A stretch of DNA of 64,000 nucleotides from Lactobacillus sp. MRS-253-APC-2B (GCF_012843675.1 NZ_JABAFO010000002.1:124001-188000); one strand, 5' to 3'; counted from the stretch's first letter, positions 28,685 to 36,130 are shown. Notes: generated by a model from the sequence alone, not told the origin. Made by a program: numbers and translations.

Positions 28685-28888
28685 TTATTTAGCAGCCTTG
28701 TCTGGGTTAGCCTGCTTTGAAATCAGGGAAATGCAGTTGGTTGCCAATAATGCTACAACTACGGCAACGATCCCAGCGGTTGTGTAGTTGACCGTGGCGC
28801 CTTCCAGTTGACCAGCGATGTAGCCCAAAACGTCACCCAGGATAAAGCTCCAGATAATGATCATGATTTCTTTGCCAATTGTACGCAT
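28685..28888 (-). CDS. Small membrane protein, DUF2929 family
   Basis: 67 residues with two hydrophobic segments (about 8-26 and 38-57) and the family motif WSFILGDVLGYI. Function unknown. The start follows AGGGGTGAA at a good distance. In related lactobacilli this gene lies next to dnaE, so the mobile element has entered the interval between this gene and the hydrolase-dnaE block. Confidence 0.85.
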   Translation of the reverse strand: MRTIGKEIMIIIWSFILGDVLGYIAGQLEGATVNYTTAGIVAVVVALLATNCISLISKQANPDKAAK

Positions 28889-29219
28889 TTTAGTTCACCC
28901 CTTAGTTATATACAAGAATATTTTATCATAAAAAGATTGAATTGAGTATCGTGAATCAAAAGCTTTTCGGCTCAGCTGTCGCAGTAAACATCGTGGGCAA
29001 TCCGTCTGAGTTGGTGATGTCTGATTCTCAGCGATCAGCCCCGACCCATTGGATGATTGAACGGCTCATGATTTGATTGACAAAACTTTCTAAAGATTAA
29101 CGTCCTAAATGTGAAAATGATGTTATGAATCTAATTCTCATTACACGAATGCCTTTATATCAATGCTTTCAACGGTTACAGACCGGTTAAAAAGATGCGA
29201 GAGACATTGAAGGGGAAAA
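28889..29219. other. Intergenic region holding the presumed left junction of the element
   Basis: No ORF or tRNA seen. It should contain the DUF2929 promoter (AT-rich TATGATAAAAT on the minus strand near 28918-28930) and the left attachment site. AAGGGGAAA at 29210-29218, beside the integrase stop codon, recurs at 37620-37628 and is the best, though short, candidate for an attachment core. Confidence 0.4.
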
Positions 29220-30359
29220 TTATACGTCAAGACTATTAATCAGACCGCTGTATCGTTCAGCGGTCTTTTTTGTTACATGCAGATAGATCTGGCGCGTAAT
29301 GGCGGAATCTTTATGACCCAACCGTTTTGAGATCAGCTCAATTGGGACGCCTAGCTCAGCTAACTTGGAAGCGTGGGTGTGGCGAAAAATATGAGTCGAC
29401 AGCGGTTTGTCTAATTCCAAAATTTCTTGAACGATTTTAAGCCGATTATCTATTGAAAGGGGGTGAATAAAAACACCGGTTTTAGTTTGAATACTAAATA
29501 AAAGGTCATCAGGCTGCTTGCCCAAACTATAAAGGCGATAAATTCTGACTGCTTCATCTGGTAGAAGAATGGTACGGTTGCTGCTTTGAGTTTTGGGCGT
29601 GCTGCTAATTGTAAACTCGCTTTTTTGCCTTTTGGAATATTCAAGAGTGCAGTCAATTTTGACAAACCACTTGCCATCCTCTTGAAAAATTTTCTTGGCT
29701 TGTAAGGCGAGAACCTCACCGATCCGCATACCCGTAAGATATTGCCACAACAAGACATCAGCGTACATTGGATTGACGGATCTAACAGCTTCTAGGACCT
29801 GTTTAACCTCTTCATCATCAAGGTACTTGTCTTCAATGCTTTTCGCTGAGTTATTGCGTTTCCAATTGATCTCAAGCTGACCAATTGGGGCTGCGATATA
29901 GTCATGCCGGTACGCATAGCGCATTATCTGATTGATTTTGGACTTGATCGCGCCAACGTAAGCATTGTTATATCCGCGCTGATAGATCATGGCTTCTAGC
30001 GTGTTGGTCAGATATTTATTGGTGATTTTAGAAACTAAGATATCAGAATTAAAGTTTTTTAAAACACAAGCTTTGAAAACTTTCCAAGATGCAAAAGTTG
30101 AAGGCTTAACCGTACGTTTGTAGTATTGATCAAATTCTTCAATCAGCTCACCGAATGTAACACCTTCTTTGATCTGACCGTCTGCAAGATGACGAAGCTT
30201 CTCTTCAATTCGCTTGTTTAGGGTCTGCTGCGCCAGCTTGCGCGTAGTATTGGTTTCTTTGTCCATTGTAATTGATACGCGCGTGTACTTGAGCGTCAGA
30301 GGGTTTTTGAATTGTTCGACAAACTTTACTTTGCCGGTTTTTGTGGGTTCAGTCCACAT
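29220..30359 (-). CDS. int: Tyrosine integrase of the mobile element
   Basis: 379 residues, phage/ICE-type tyrosine recombinase. An N-terminal arm-binding domain (about 1-70) precedes a SAM-like core-binding domain and the catalytic domain, where YLTGMRIGEVLAL supplies Arg I, HIFRHTHASKLAELG the His-x-x-Arg, and LGHKDSAITRQIYLHV the His and nucleophilic Tyr. The set is complete, so the enzyme is probably active. It runs outward to the left end of the element. The ribosome binding site AAGGATC lies in a predicted leader stem, and a plus-strand terminator is embedded in its last codons. Confidence 0.95.
   Translation of the reverse strand: MWTEPTKTGKVKFVEQFKNPLTLKYTRVSITMDKETNTTRKLAQQTLNKRIEEKLRHLADGQIKEGVTFGELIEEFDQYYKRTVKPSTFASWKVFKACVLKNFNSDILVSKITNKYLTNTLEAMIYQRGYNNAYVGAIKSKINQIMRYAYRHDYIAAPIGQLEINWKRNNSAKSIEDKYLDDEEVKQVLEAVRSVNPMYADVLLWQYLTGMRIGEVLALQAKKIFQEDGKWFVKIDCTLEYSKRQKSEFTISSTPKTQSSNRTILLPDEAVRIYRLYSLGKQPDDLLFSIQTKTGVFIHPLSIDNRLKIVQEILELDKPLSTHIFRHTHASKLAELGVPIELISKRLGHKDSAITRQIYLHVTKKTAERYSGLINSLDV
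29242..29272 (+). terminator. Plus-strand terminator embedded in the 3' coding end of int
   Basis: AGACCGCTG pairs perfectly with CAGCGGTCT around TATCGTT, followed by TTTTTT on the plus strand. On the minus strand the same bases encode the last residues of the integrase. It would block host transcripts running antisense into int. Confidence 0.75.
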
Positions 30360-30421
30360 GATTGATCCTTCTTTCTATGAATTTACGGCTGCCGGGCACG
30401 CGCATAGCTAAAGGATCAATC
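30360..30421 (-). promoter_or_regulatory. Leader stem-loop that sequesters the int ribosome binding site
   Basis: On the minus strand GATTGATCCTT (30411-30421) is perfectly complementary to AAGGATCAATC (30360-30370), which holds the int Shine-Dalgarno immediately before the ATG. An inner CTATG/CATAG pair sits inside the loop. If transcription starts upstream, int translation should be held off by an 11-bp stem. Confidence 0.65.
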
Positions 30422-30462
30422 AAAATTCTATTGATTTAATTCAATGATACTACTTTTGCCGC

Positions 30463-30490
30463 AACCTCGTTCCAAGGTTGGAACGAGGTT
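30463..30490. promoter_or_regulatory. 28-bp perfect palindrome between int and xis-rep
   Basis: Half-site AACCTCGTTCCAA is mirrored exactly around a central GG. It lies in the divergent control region and has no T run on either side, so an operator or recombination directionality site is more likely than a terminator. Confidence 0.7.
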
Positions 30491-30568
30491 AAACAAAAAG
30501 AACGTGGCGAAACTTGTCGCCCATCAATTTTTATTTAAATTAAATAAAAAAGAAAGGAGATGTGAGAT

Positions 30569-30754
30569 ATGGAGCAAGAATATTTTAGCCTGACTGATGC
30601 TGCTAAGTACCTTGGATATGGCTCAAAGCACGTCGTATATGACTTGATCAAAGCGGGAATGCCAGTCATCAAGGTTGGTAAAACAATGAGGGTTAGCAAA
30701 ACAGCTATTGATAGCTTTATGAAAGCTCATGAAGTTGTTACTGACGAAAAGTAA
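30569..30754 (+). CDS. xis: Excisionase-like small HTH protein
   Basis: 61 residues. The pattern FSLTDAAKYLGYG, VYDLIKAGMPVIKVGKTMRVSKTAIDSFM is the MerR-like/HTH_17 winged helix of excisionases. It would bend the attachment DNA and steer Int towards excision, or act as a transcriptional regulator. ATG follows AGAAAGGAGATG. First gene of the rightward element operon. Confidence 0.82.
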   Translation: MEQEYFSLTDAAKYLGYGSKHVVYDLIKAGMPVIKVGKTMRVSKTAIDSFMKAHEVVTDEK

Positions 30755-30758
30755 GCAA

Positions 30759-30816
30759 GAAGGCAATAAAAAAGCCGAGTTACGCAAGCACTCGACCAGA
30801 CACATTTATTGCCTTC
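30759..30816 (+). repeat. Long inverted repeat between xis and rep
   Basis: GAAGGCAATAAA (30759-30770) and TTTATTGCCTTC (30805-30816) are perfectly complementary, with an inner CGAGT/ACTCG pair. The structure stands between the two genes and ends 32 bp before the rep start; it could set differential expression. Confidence 0.7.
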
Positions 30817-30847
30817 ATTTTACAAGAAAATGGAGGAAAAAACAACA

Positions 30848-32302
30848 ATGGAGAAAAAGAAGAATAATAAAGTAATTGTTATTAACAATTGGCTGTACAC
30901 CAAAGACGAGGACGGCAAGATCAAGGTTAAATTACTTAATTTAGCTAATTATTTGATGAACAAATATCATTTTACTTTTAATCTCTTCGACCCCCACGGC
31001 TTCTGGTGGGAGCCAAATAAAAAGCAATGGCATACACACGCTGATCGTCATTTGAAAAAAATTATTCCGGAAGTACTTGAAAGTGAAATTGGTATTATGT
31101 CGGGTAGCGTGGTTTCAGCGATCGTGTCGAATATCACCACGAGCAAGGGTGTTGATGAAAGCTTAACAGATAAATTTGCTCTCGAAAGCAGAAATAGACA
31201 CCTGGTCGTTTTTAAAAACGGAACATACGATTTGGATAAGGATAAAATATTGCCCAACAAGTATGACAATTATATTCTGCAGAATCACGAATATGACCTG
31301 GGTGAAATTTCTGAAGAAGAGACAGTATGGGATCGGTGGCTTAAAGAATCAATTGTTGATCCCAATGCTAAGCGCGATGATCAAGGACTTTTGAGAAGCG
31401 AAGGGGATCAAAAAGCTGTAGAAGTATTTAAAGCATATATCGGTTGGGCCATGGCCGGAAGCTACAAGGAATTCCAACATTTTTTGCTGATTTATGGAAA
31501 TGGCGGTGAAGGTAAGTCAACCATGCTTAATATGGTTGAGAATTTATTCGGGCAAGGCAATGTAGCGAATGTTGACTTAGGCGCTTTAGGAGACAGCGAT
31601 AAGGCACGTTTTAACTTAGCGAAGCTCAACCGAAAAGAGTTGAACTACTCAGATGATATAGGTAACGGTTTTATAAAAGAAACTAATATTTTAAAGCGGC
31701 TGACCGGCGGTAATCGTATGACAGCCGAATATAAAGGTAAGGATCCGTTCGAATTTACAAATGAAGCCAAGCTGATCTTTACATGCAACAATCTGCCTTC
31801 ATTCAGTGATACTTCACACGGAATGGAGCGACGGCCAATTATCATTGAATGGCGTCGTATCAAGGGCTTCAAAGAAAAATACTCAATGGATCAATTCGAG
31901 CGCGATAAGCCAGCATTCGTGCGTGAATGCTTGGTTGCTTACAAATCTGCGTTGCAAAACGCCAAGAATATGGTAGAGCCAAGACTGCCAATGACTGAAT
32001 TCATGGAGCAGCGGGCCAAGGAATGGATCCAGGCAAACGACGTAATTGGCAACTGGCTTGCTGAAAACTGTGAACTTGGCGAAGATCAAAAAGTATATCG
32101 TGAGCAAACGGCGATGCTATACAACAACTATGTTCGTTACTGTAAAGATAGCGGCGTGCAGCACCTTGGTATAACAAAATTCAACGTTGAAATGAAAAAC
32201 CGAGGTATTGAACCGAATAAGAACGTTCGTATCAACGGCAAGCAGCACAAATGTTATGTTGGCGTTCGTCGAATTGAAAAATATGGATCCGATCTATATT
32301 GA
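30848..32302 (+). CDS. P4/D5-type replication helicase (Rep)
   Basis: 484 residues from ATG 30848, eleven bases after GGAGG; an upstream in-frame extension lies in the inverted repeat. The D5-N/RNG region (VVFKNGTYDLDKDK) near residue 122 is followed by a superfamily 3 helicase domain with Walker A GNGGEGKST around 217, a Walker B-like YSDDI, and LIFTCNNLPSF. A C-terminal winged-helix (from about 395) probably reads the origin repeats that lie directly downstream. It is the phage/plasmid primase-helicase family used by phage-inducible islands and IMEs; a primase catalytic domain is not evident. Confidence 0.88.
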   Translation: MEKKKNNKVIVINNWLYTKDEDGKIKVKLLNLANYLMNKYHFTFNLFDPHGFWWEPNKKQWHTHADRHLKKIIPEVLESEIGIMSGSVVSAIVSNITTSKGVDESLTDKFALESRNRHLVVFKNGTYDLDKDKILPNKYDNYILQNHEYDLGEISEEETVWDRWLKESIVDPNAKRDDQGLLRSEGDQKAVEVFKAYIGWAMAGSYKEFQHFLLIYGNGGEGKSTMLNMVENLFGQGNVANVDLGALGDSDKARFNLAKLNRKELNYSDDIGNGFIKETNILKRLTGGNRMTAEYKGKDPFEFTNEAKLIFTCNNLPSFSDTSHGMERRPIIIEWRRIKGFKEKYSMDQFERDKPAFVRECLVAYKSALQNAKNMVEPRLPMTEFMEQRAKEWIQANDVIGNWLAENCELGEDQKVYREQTAMLYNNYVRYCKDSGVQHLGITKFNVEMKNRGIEPNKNVRINGKQHKCYVGVRRIEKYGSDLY

Positions 32303-32800
32303 ATTGAGTGTTACCAATTGTTACCAATTACTTTTGCTGTTACTAATCATTTTCACTGTTACCAATATCATTTGAGTTGGTAACAATGGCTATAAACGTT
32401 GATATGACGGCATTCATGAACGTTTTTGCTATTAACACAATCAGCACTTTTCACGCCACGGCACAACAACTGAACGAATCGGTAACTTGGTAACAATAGC
32501 TATAAACGTTGATATGACGGCATTTATCTGTTACCAATAATCGGTAACTGTTACCAATTGTTTTTTAGCGCTAGGACTAAAAGGTAACAGCTACCAATTA
32601 AAAGTAACAAATTTAGTCCTACAAACGTTGATATGACGGCATTTCGTTTCGCTGTTACCAAGTTACCAATTTCTAGAGTTTCTCCGCGCTACAAAAGCAT
32701 AATTCATTTTGATCATCAACAAACGTTGATATGACGGCATTCTTGGTTTGCTGAATTTTCTTTCAGTGCTTCGCCTGAAATCAATTGGTAACACCAAAAA
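32303..32800. repeat. Presumptive replication origin with two interleaved repeat families
   Basis: Family A: AAACGTTGATATGACGGCAT occurs four times without change, starting at 32394, 32504, 32623 and 32721 (spacing 110, 119 and 98 bp). Family B: TGTTACCAA or its complement occurs at 32309, 32319, 32357, 32377 (reverse), 32487 (reverse), 32529, 32549, 32653 and 32785 (reverse), plus near copies. No ORF is present. The position directly after rep is that of the origin in SaPI-type elements, where Rep binds short iterons. Confidence 0.8.
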
Positions 32801-32884
32801 TTAAAACCACCAAGATGATGATTATGGCTATACGTCAAGACGGGTTCCAGACGTCAACCAGGCGATTAAATTTAAAAAAATCCG

Positions 32885-33105
32885 TAAAAAGCGGTGAGGC
32901 GGTGAGGTTTTCGCCAAAACCCATGGGAGAGTAAGCGCTAGGTACATTACCGGCGCGGTGAGGTTTGGTGAGGTAGTGTATTGTTTTGGTGAGGGTTTTC
33001 GCCAAAACCCTTGGGAGAGTAAGTGTTAGGCACATTACTGGAGCGGTGAGGTTGAACATAAAACCTCACCGAATCTTATTGAACATTACCGAACCTCACC
33101 GCATT
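32885..33105. repeat. GGTGAGG array with an 87-bp duplicated unit
   Basis: GGTGAGG is found six times forward (32893, 32901, 32957, 32967, 32988, 33045) and twice inverted (33064, 33094). Units starting at 32901 and 32988 are imperfect 87-bp direct repeats, each including the palindrome GGTTTTCGCCAAAACC, GGGAGAGTAAG and ACATTAC. Non-coding; a second protein-binding array distinct from the upstream one. Confidence 0.75.
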
Positions 33106-33187
33106 ACCATATTTATCTAGAATTTTTTCAAATATTTACCTACCAAGAGATATTTGGTTACCTTCTGCTATAAAAATAGCGTCTGAT

Positions 33188-33258
33188 CCGGCGTGATCGC
33201 CGGAATACCCCTCAATGAGACCGGTGTTGCGTGTGCAAACCTAACCTCATTGAGGGGT
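33188..33258. other. Candidate oriT or mob-operon control region
   Basis: CCGGCG-TGAT-CGCCGG (33188-33203) is followed by a perfect 13-bp inverted repeat, ACCCCTCAATGAG (33207-33219) and CTCATTGAGGGGT (33246-33258), with GTGTTGCGTGTGC in the loop. It lies 21 bp ahead of the mob operon, a usual oriT location. The nick site was not recognised. Confidence 0.45.
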
Positions 33259-33279
33259 GAAAGAGAGAGGAGCAAAAAA

Positions 33280-33849
33280 ATGTATCGTGAAATCATAATC
33301 AAAGATGAAAAAGGCAATATTAAGAGGCATACGTATGAACATCTTCTCACGGAAAAGCAATGGCTGAAGAAGCAGCGGCAGTTGCGAAAGAACGCGACGG
33401 GAGAGTTAATAAGTTGGTCTAACCATTATGGCGGCGGTCAGGCCTTATATTTTGAAGAAGCCGAAACAAAAGTAATGAGTAAGACAGAGCGCATGCGACG
33501 CGAGAAAGCTAAGAAAAAGGCAAAACTGGAGGAAGAGAAAAAACGACAGCTGGAGCTTGAGTATGAGAATGCAAGGACCTCATATCAATGGCTGCATGAT
33601 TGTCACCGTAAGATTATTAATTCTGATAACGGCTTTCATGTTGAAAAATACCGTTATGACAATGACAACAGCGCAGATGATCCATTCTATTTGGCCGAAA
33701 TGCCATACTTCTATTATTTGGAGCGCGATACAAAACCCGTAGATGAAGCTGAGTATGAACGCCTGAAGCAGCTTTATATCAAAAAATATGGGGGCTGGGA
33801 GCATATTGATTTAGACAATACCAAATATAATGGGAAGCCATGGTATTAA
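33280..33849 (+). CDS. Unknown mobile-element protein with charged coiled coil
   Basis: 189 residues from ATG 33280, preceded by AGAGGAG; the frame is open upstream into the inverted repeat but without a start site. Not recognised. The middle (about residues 66-100, MSKTERMRREKAKKKAK, KLEEEKKRQLELEYE) is a highly charged predicted coiled coil; the C-terminal part is rich in Tyr, Asp and Glu. It is first in a run with mobC and mobA (15-bp gap to mobC), so a role in relaxosome function or its control is plausible. Confidence 0.7.
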   Translation: MYREIIIKDEKGNIKRHTYEHLLTEKQWLKKQRQLRKNATGELISWSNHYGGGQALYFEEAETKVMSKTERMRREKAKKKAKLEEEKKRQLELEYENARTSYQWLHDCHRKIINSDNGFHVEKYRYDNDNSADDPFYLAEMPYFYYLERDTKPVDEAEYERLKQLYIKKYGGWEHIDLDNTKYNGKPWY

Positions 33850-33863
33850 GAGGAGGCAGGAAG

Positions 33864-34196
33864 ATGCCAAGAACTGATAATCATCAGGTTAATATTAGGG
33901 TTAACGAGGCCGAGTATGCTAAAATCCAGGCTTCGGCACGCATTATGGGCTTGTCTGTGCCTAAGTATTGTAAGCACTTAGTAATGCGCTCAAAATTGAA
34001 AGAACCGAAGCTGGCGGACGACGAATACCATAAGATAATCGTTGATCTATCCCGTATAGGCAACAATATCAACCAGATTGCCAGGCGTCTGAATCAGTCC
34101 AAAAGCGAAGTCGCAGAGGAGGAATGGATTGCTGTTAAAGACCAGTTGGAAGCACTAGATAAGGAGGTGGCTCATGTTTGGCTACGATTAAGATGA
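33864..34196 (+). CDS. mobC: Relaxosome accessory protein MobC
   Basis: 110 residues from ATG 33864, seven bases after AGGAGG; the longer frame lacks a site. N-terminal ribbon-helix-helix-like segment (VNIRVNEAEYAKIQASARIMGLSVPKYC) binds oriT DNA in this family, and the C-terminal signature DLSRIGNNINQIARRLNQ is diagnostic of MobC. It assists the relaxase in melting and nicking oriT. The 3' end overlaps mobA by 19 bp. Confidence 0.93.
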   Translation: MPRTDNHQVNIRVNEAEYAKIQASARIMGLSVPKYCKHLVMRSKLKEPKLADDEYHKIIVDLSRIGNNINQIARRLNQSKSEVAEEEWIAVKDQLEALDKEVAHVWLRLR

Positions 34197-35755
34197 ACCG
34201 AGCTAAGAGTGCAGCAGCAGCCATCAGCTATGCTTTAGGGTCTAATCGAATGAAACAGGAGACTAAAGACTGGTTGATTAAGCATGGCTGCCCGCCTGGA
34301 GCATTGAAAAACAATGATCGGGCGGTTGTCAGAAGCGGTATTAACATCAGTCCAACCTATGCGAATGCTGAAATGAAGGCAGTGAGACAGCATGCTAATG
34401 GCGATACGGTAAAAAATCAAGCGGTCAGAATCATACAATCATTCTCGGCTGATGACCTGGACATCACAAGCCCTGAGAATTGGCAAATATGCAATGATAT
34501 TGGTTATGAATTTGCCAGGCGGGCTTTCGGCGGGCTTGATGATGAAAACCAAGACGGCTATTATCCTCCTTATCAAATTGCTGTATATACACATGTTGAC
34601 GGAAAAGGCCATAAGCTGCACAACCATATCATTGTAAATAAAACCAATCTTCATGATAGCAAGCAGTGGACGGTTGACAACCTGGATCAAGAGTGGCGTA
34701 GCTTTCGTGAGATCAATGATGCTGTCTGTCGTGAATATGGCCTTAAGATTACTCAGGAACGTTCCAAAAAAGTTAAAAAGACGATTAGCGAGCGCGAATT
34801 GGAGCTAAAGGGCCAATACGTGTGGAAGAATGACCTTAGGACTAGAATTGATGAAGCGCTGGCTGAGATCAGGAAGAAGAACATCAATCTAGAAGATGCC
34901 CTGAAAGCAAGAGGCGTTGACGTGAGACGACGCGGGCAGAATGGAATAAGCTATGCCTTCATTGACGAAGAGGGTAAAAAGCGGATCAGCCGTGGGAAGC
35001 GCCTGGGCACGAATTACGAGAGGGAGAGTGTAGATGGATATGAACAAGAAATCAAACAGCAACGAGAACAACAAGAGCGAGCAAGAGAAGCTGCTAGATC
35101 AGTTCGTCTTGACGTTAGACGATCAACAATTGATGCAGTTCAAAACCATCAGCAGCAATTGGAACAGAGCGTTGGAGATGCAGGAGAAAGAGTTGAGCGA
35201 GTTGGAGCTAGAAAACAAGCGGTTATTGAGCTTGTTAGAAGCATTCAACAAGCAGTTGACCGATCAATTGCCTTAATGAAGCATCTGAGAGCCGATTTTG
35301 AACGTCGAAAAGCTGAAATGAAACGCTTTCAAAATAAAATAAGACAATTTGACGTTAAAAGCTATAAGGATCTGGAACAACAAATGTGTTTGGTTGCTAA
35401 GGTGGCTGAGCAATCGAAAAAGACTGCTGCGCCTAAAGCAATCGTGGCTGTAACGCTGAGGGACGAGTTGCCGGAGAACAGTAGCAATCCGCTAATAGCT
35501 GCTACGGCCGATATGACGCAGTACCTGGTCATGATTGATCAAGGCGTATGGTCAGGAAGGCAGTTTGAATTTTCAGGTAGAGAGAAAGAGGCCCTGGAGA
35601 AAGCAACGCCGGAGCAGTTGAAGAAAATCAACGGTATTGCCAAACGACAGGCTAAAAGGCTATCTGGCATTGTTGATGAGGCTGTTGAGAGACAGAAAAA
35701 GAATGCTGAACGGCTTAGAGCTGTTAGAAATCGAGGAAAGAGGTACAGAAGATGA
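34178..35755 (+). CDS. mobA: Relaxase/mobilization nuclease (MobP-like)
   Basis: 525 residues with a TTG start at 34178, ten bases after AAGGAGG inside mobC. The N-terminal relaxase domain has the histidine triad THVDGKGHKLHNHIIVN (about residues 138-154) and a catalytic Tyr probably among YALGS near residue 19 or the NISPTYAN region. It would nick oriT and pilot the strand into a recipient using a conjugation system from another element. The C-terminal 250 residues are Lys/Arg/Gln-rich and coiled-coil; a second ORF is nested there in another frame. The stop overlaps the next ORF (ATGA). Confidence 0.9.
   Translation: MATIKMNRAKSAAAAISYALGSNRMKQETKDWLIKHGCPPGALKNNDRAVVRSGINISPTYANAEMKAVRQHANGDTVKNQAVRIIQSFSADDLDITSPENWQICNDIGYEFARRAFGGLDDENQDGYYPPYQIAVYTHVDGKGHKLHNHIIVNKTNLHDSKQWTVDNLDQEWRSFREINDAVCREYGLKITQERSKKVKKTISERELELKGQYVWKNDLRTRIDEALAEIRKKNINLEDALKARGVDVRRRGQNGISYAFIDEEGKKRISRGKRLGTNYERESVDGYEQEIKQQREQQERAREAARSVRLDVRRSTIDAVQNHQQQLEQSVGDAGERVERVGARKQAVIELVRSIQQAVDRSIALMKHLRADFERRKAEMKRFQNKIRQFDVKSYKDLEQQMCLVAKVAEQSKKTAAPKAIVAVTLRDELPENSSNPLIAATADMTQYLVMIDQGVWSGRQFEFSGREKEALEKATPEQLKKINGIAKRQAKRLSGIVDEAVERQKKNAERLRAVRNRGKRYRR
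35034..35276 (+). CDS. Nested ORF inside mobA, MobB/MbeD-like coiled-coil protein
   Basis: 80 residues in a frame different from mobA and wholly contained in it. A good site, AGGGAGAG, precedes ATG 35034 by five to six bases (a second ATG lies two codons later). The protein is acidic-helical with heptad-like Leu spacing (LDQFVLTLDDQQLMQFK, KELSELELENKRLLSLLEAF). ColE1-type plasmids nest mbeB and mbeD in mbeA the same way, and small coiled-coil proteins of this kind act in mobilization. Family assignment is an inference from architecture. Confidence 0.6.
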   Translation: MDMNKKSNSNENNKSEQEKLLDQFVLTLDDQQLMQFKTISSNWNRALEMQEKELSELELENKRLLSLLEAFNKQLTDQLP

Positions 35756-36051
35756 CATCCAGATATGATATTGCGGCGATCAAAAAGCAACTAGCAGCCG
35801 CGGAAAAGCATGACAAGGAAATTTATGGCGAAAAAGTCCGCAAGATGCTGTTGGAAAAGACAAATTTAGACAGCTTAAAGGACGTATTGCATGACTATGA
35901 TATTATTGTTCTACCAAAAAAGAAAAATGACGTACCAGAAAAAACAGAGAAGCCCCATTTGAAGTCTAAAAATATTCCATCTGTTGATGAATGGAATAAT
36001 AGGAAAGATATTTCAGAAACAGATTTTGGAACGGAGGAAAAACTTTTCTAA
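35752..36051 (+). CDS. Unknown small element protein
   Basis: 99 residues, starting in an ATGA overlap with the mobA stop, so it is translationally coupled to the mob operon. Not recognised. N-terminal half is helical and charged (IAAIKKQLAAAEKHDKEIYG), the C-terminal half is Lys/Glu/Asn-rich and probably disordered. Its position suggests an accessory of mobilization or a remnant. Confidence 0.6.
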   Translation: MTSRYDIAAIKKQLAAAEKHDKEIYGEKVRKMLLEKTNLDSLKDVLHDYDIIVLPKKKNDVPEKTEKPHLKSKNIPSVDEWNNRKDISETDFGTEEKLF

Positions 36052-36121
36052 CTTTTTAAAAGTACACAATTGTAGTCATTTGTTAAAAATAGGACTTTTA
36101 ATAATTATTTTAGTCATTATG

Positions 36122-36130
36122 TGGTATACT
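36122..36130 (+). promoter_or_regulatory. Extended -10 promoter of the peptide/GtrA-like pair
   Basis: TGGTATACT gives an extended -10 (TATACT at 36125-36130); no good -35 is seen. TAGTCATT occurs as a direct repeat at 36073-36080 and 36111-36118, the second copy just upstream of the -10, and may be an activator or repressor site. The pair thus seems transcribed apart from the mob genes. Confidence 0.6.

Noticed and set aside
28889-29219. tRNA gene as integration target at the left junction
   Set aside because: No cloverleaf or conserved T-arm sequence was found there or at the right end.
32829-32841. TATACGTCAAGAC shared with the int 3' end (29221-29233) as an attachment-site pair
   Set aside because: A 13-bp match is expected by chance several times in 64 kb, and 32829 lies between rep and the mob genes, inside the element.
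32303-33105. CRISPR array
   Set aside because: Repeats are too short or too widely and unevenly spaced, contain inverted copies, and no cas gene is present.
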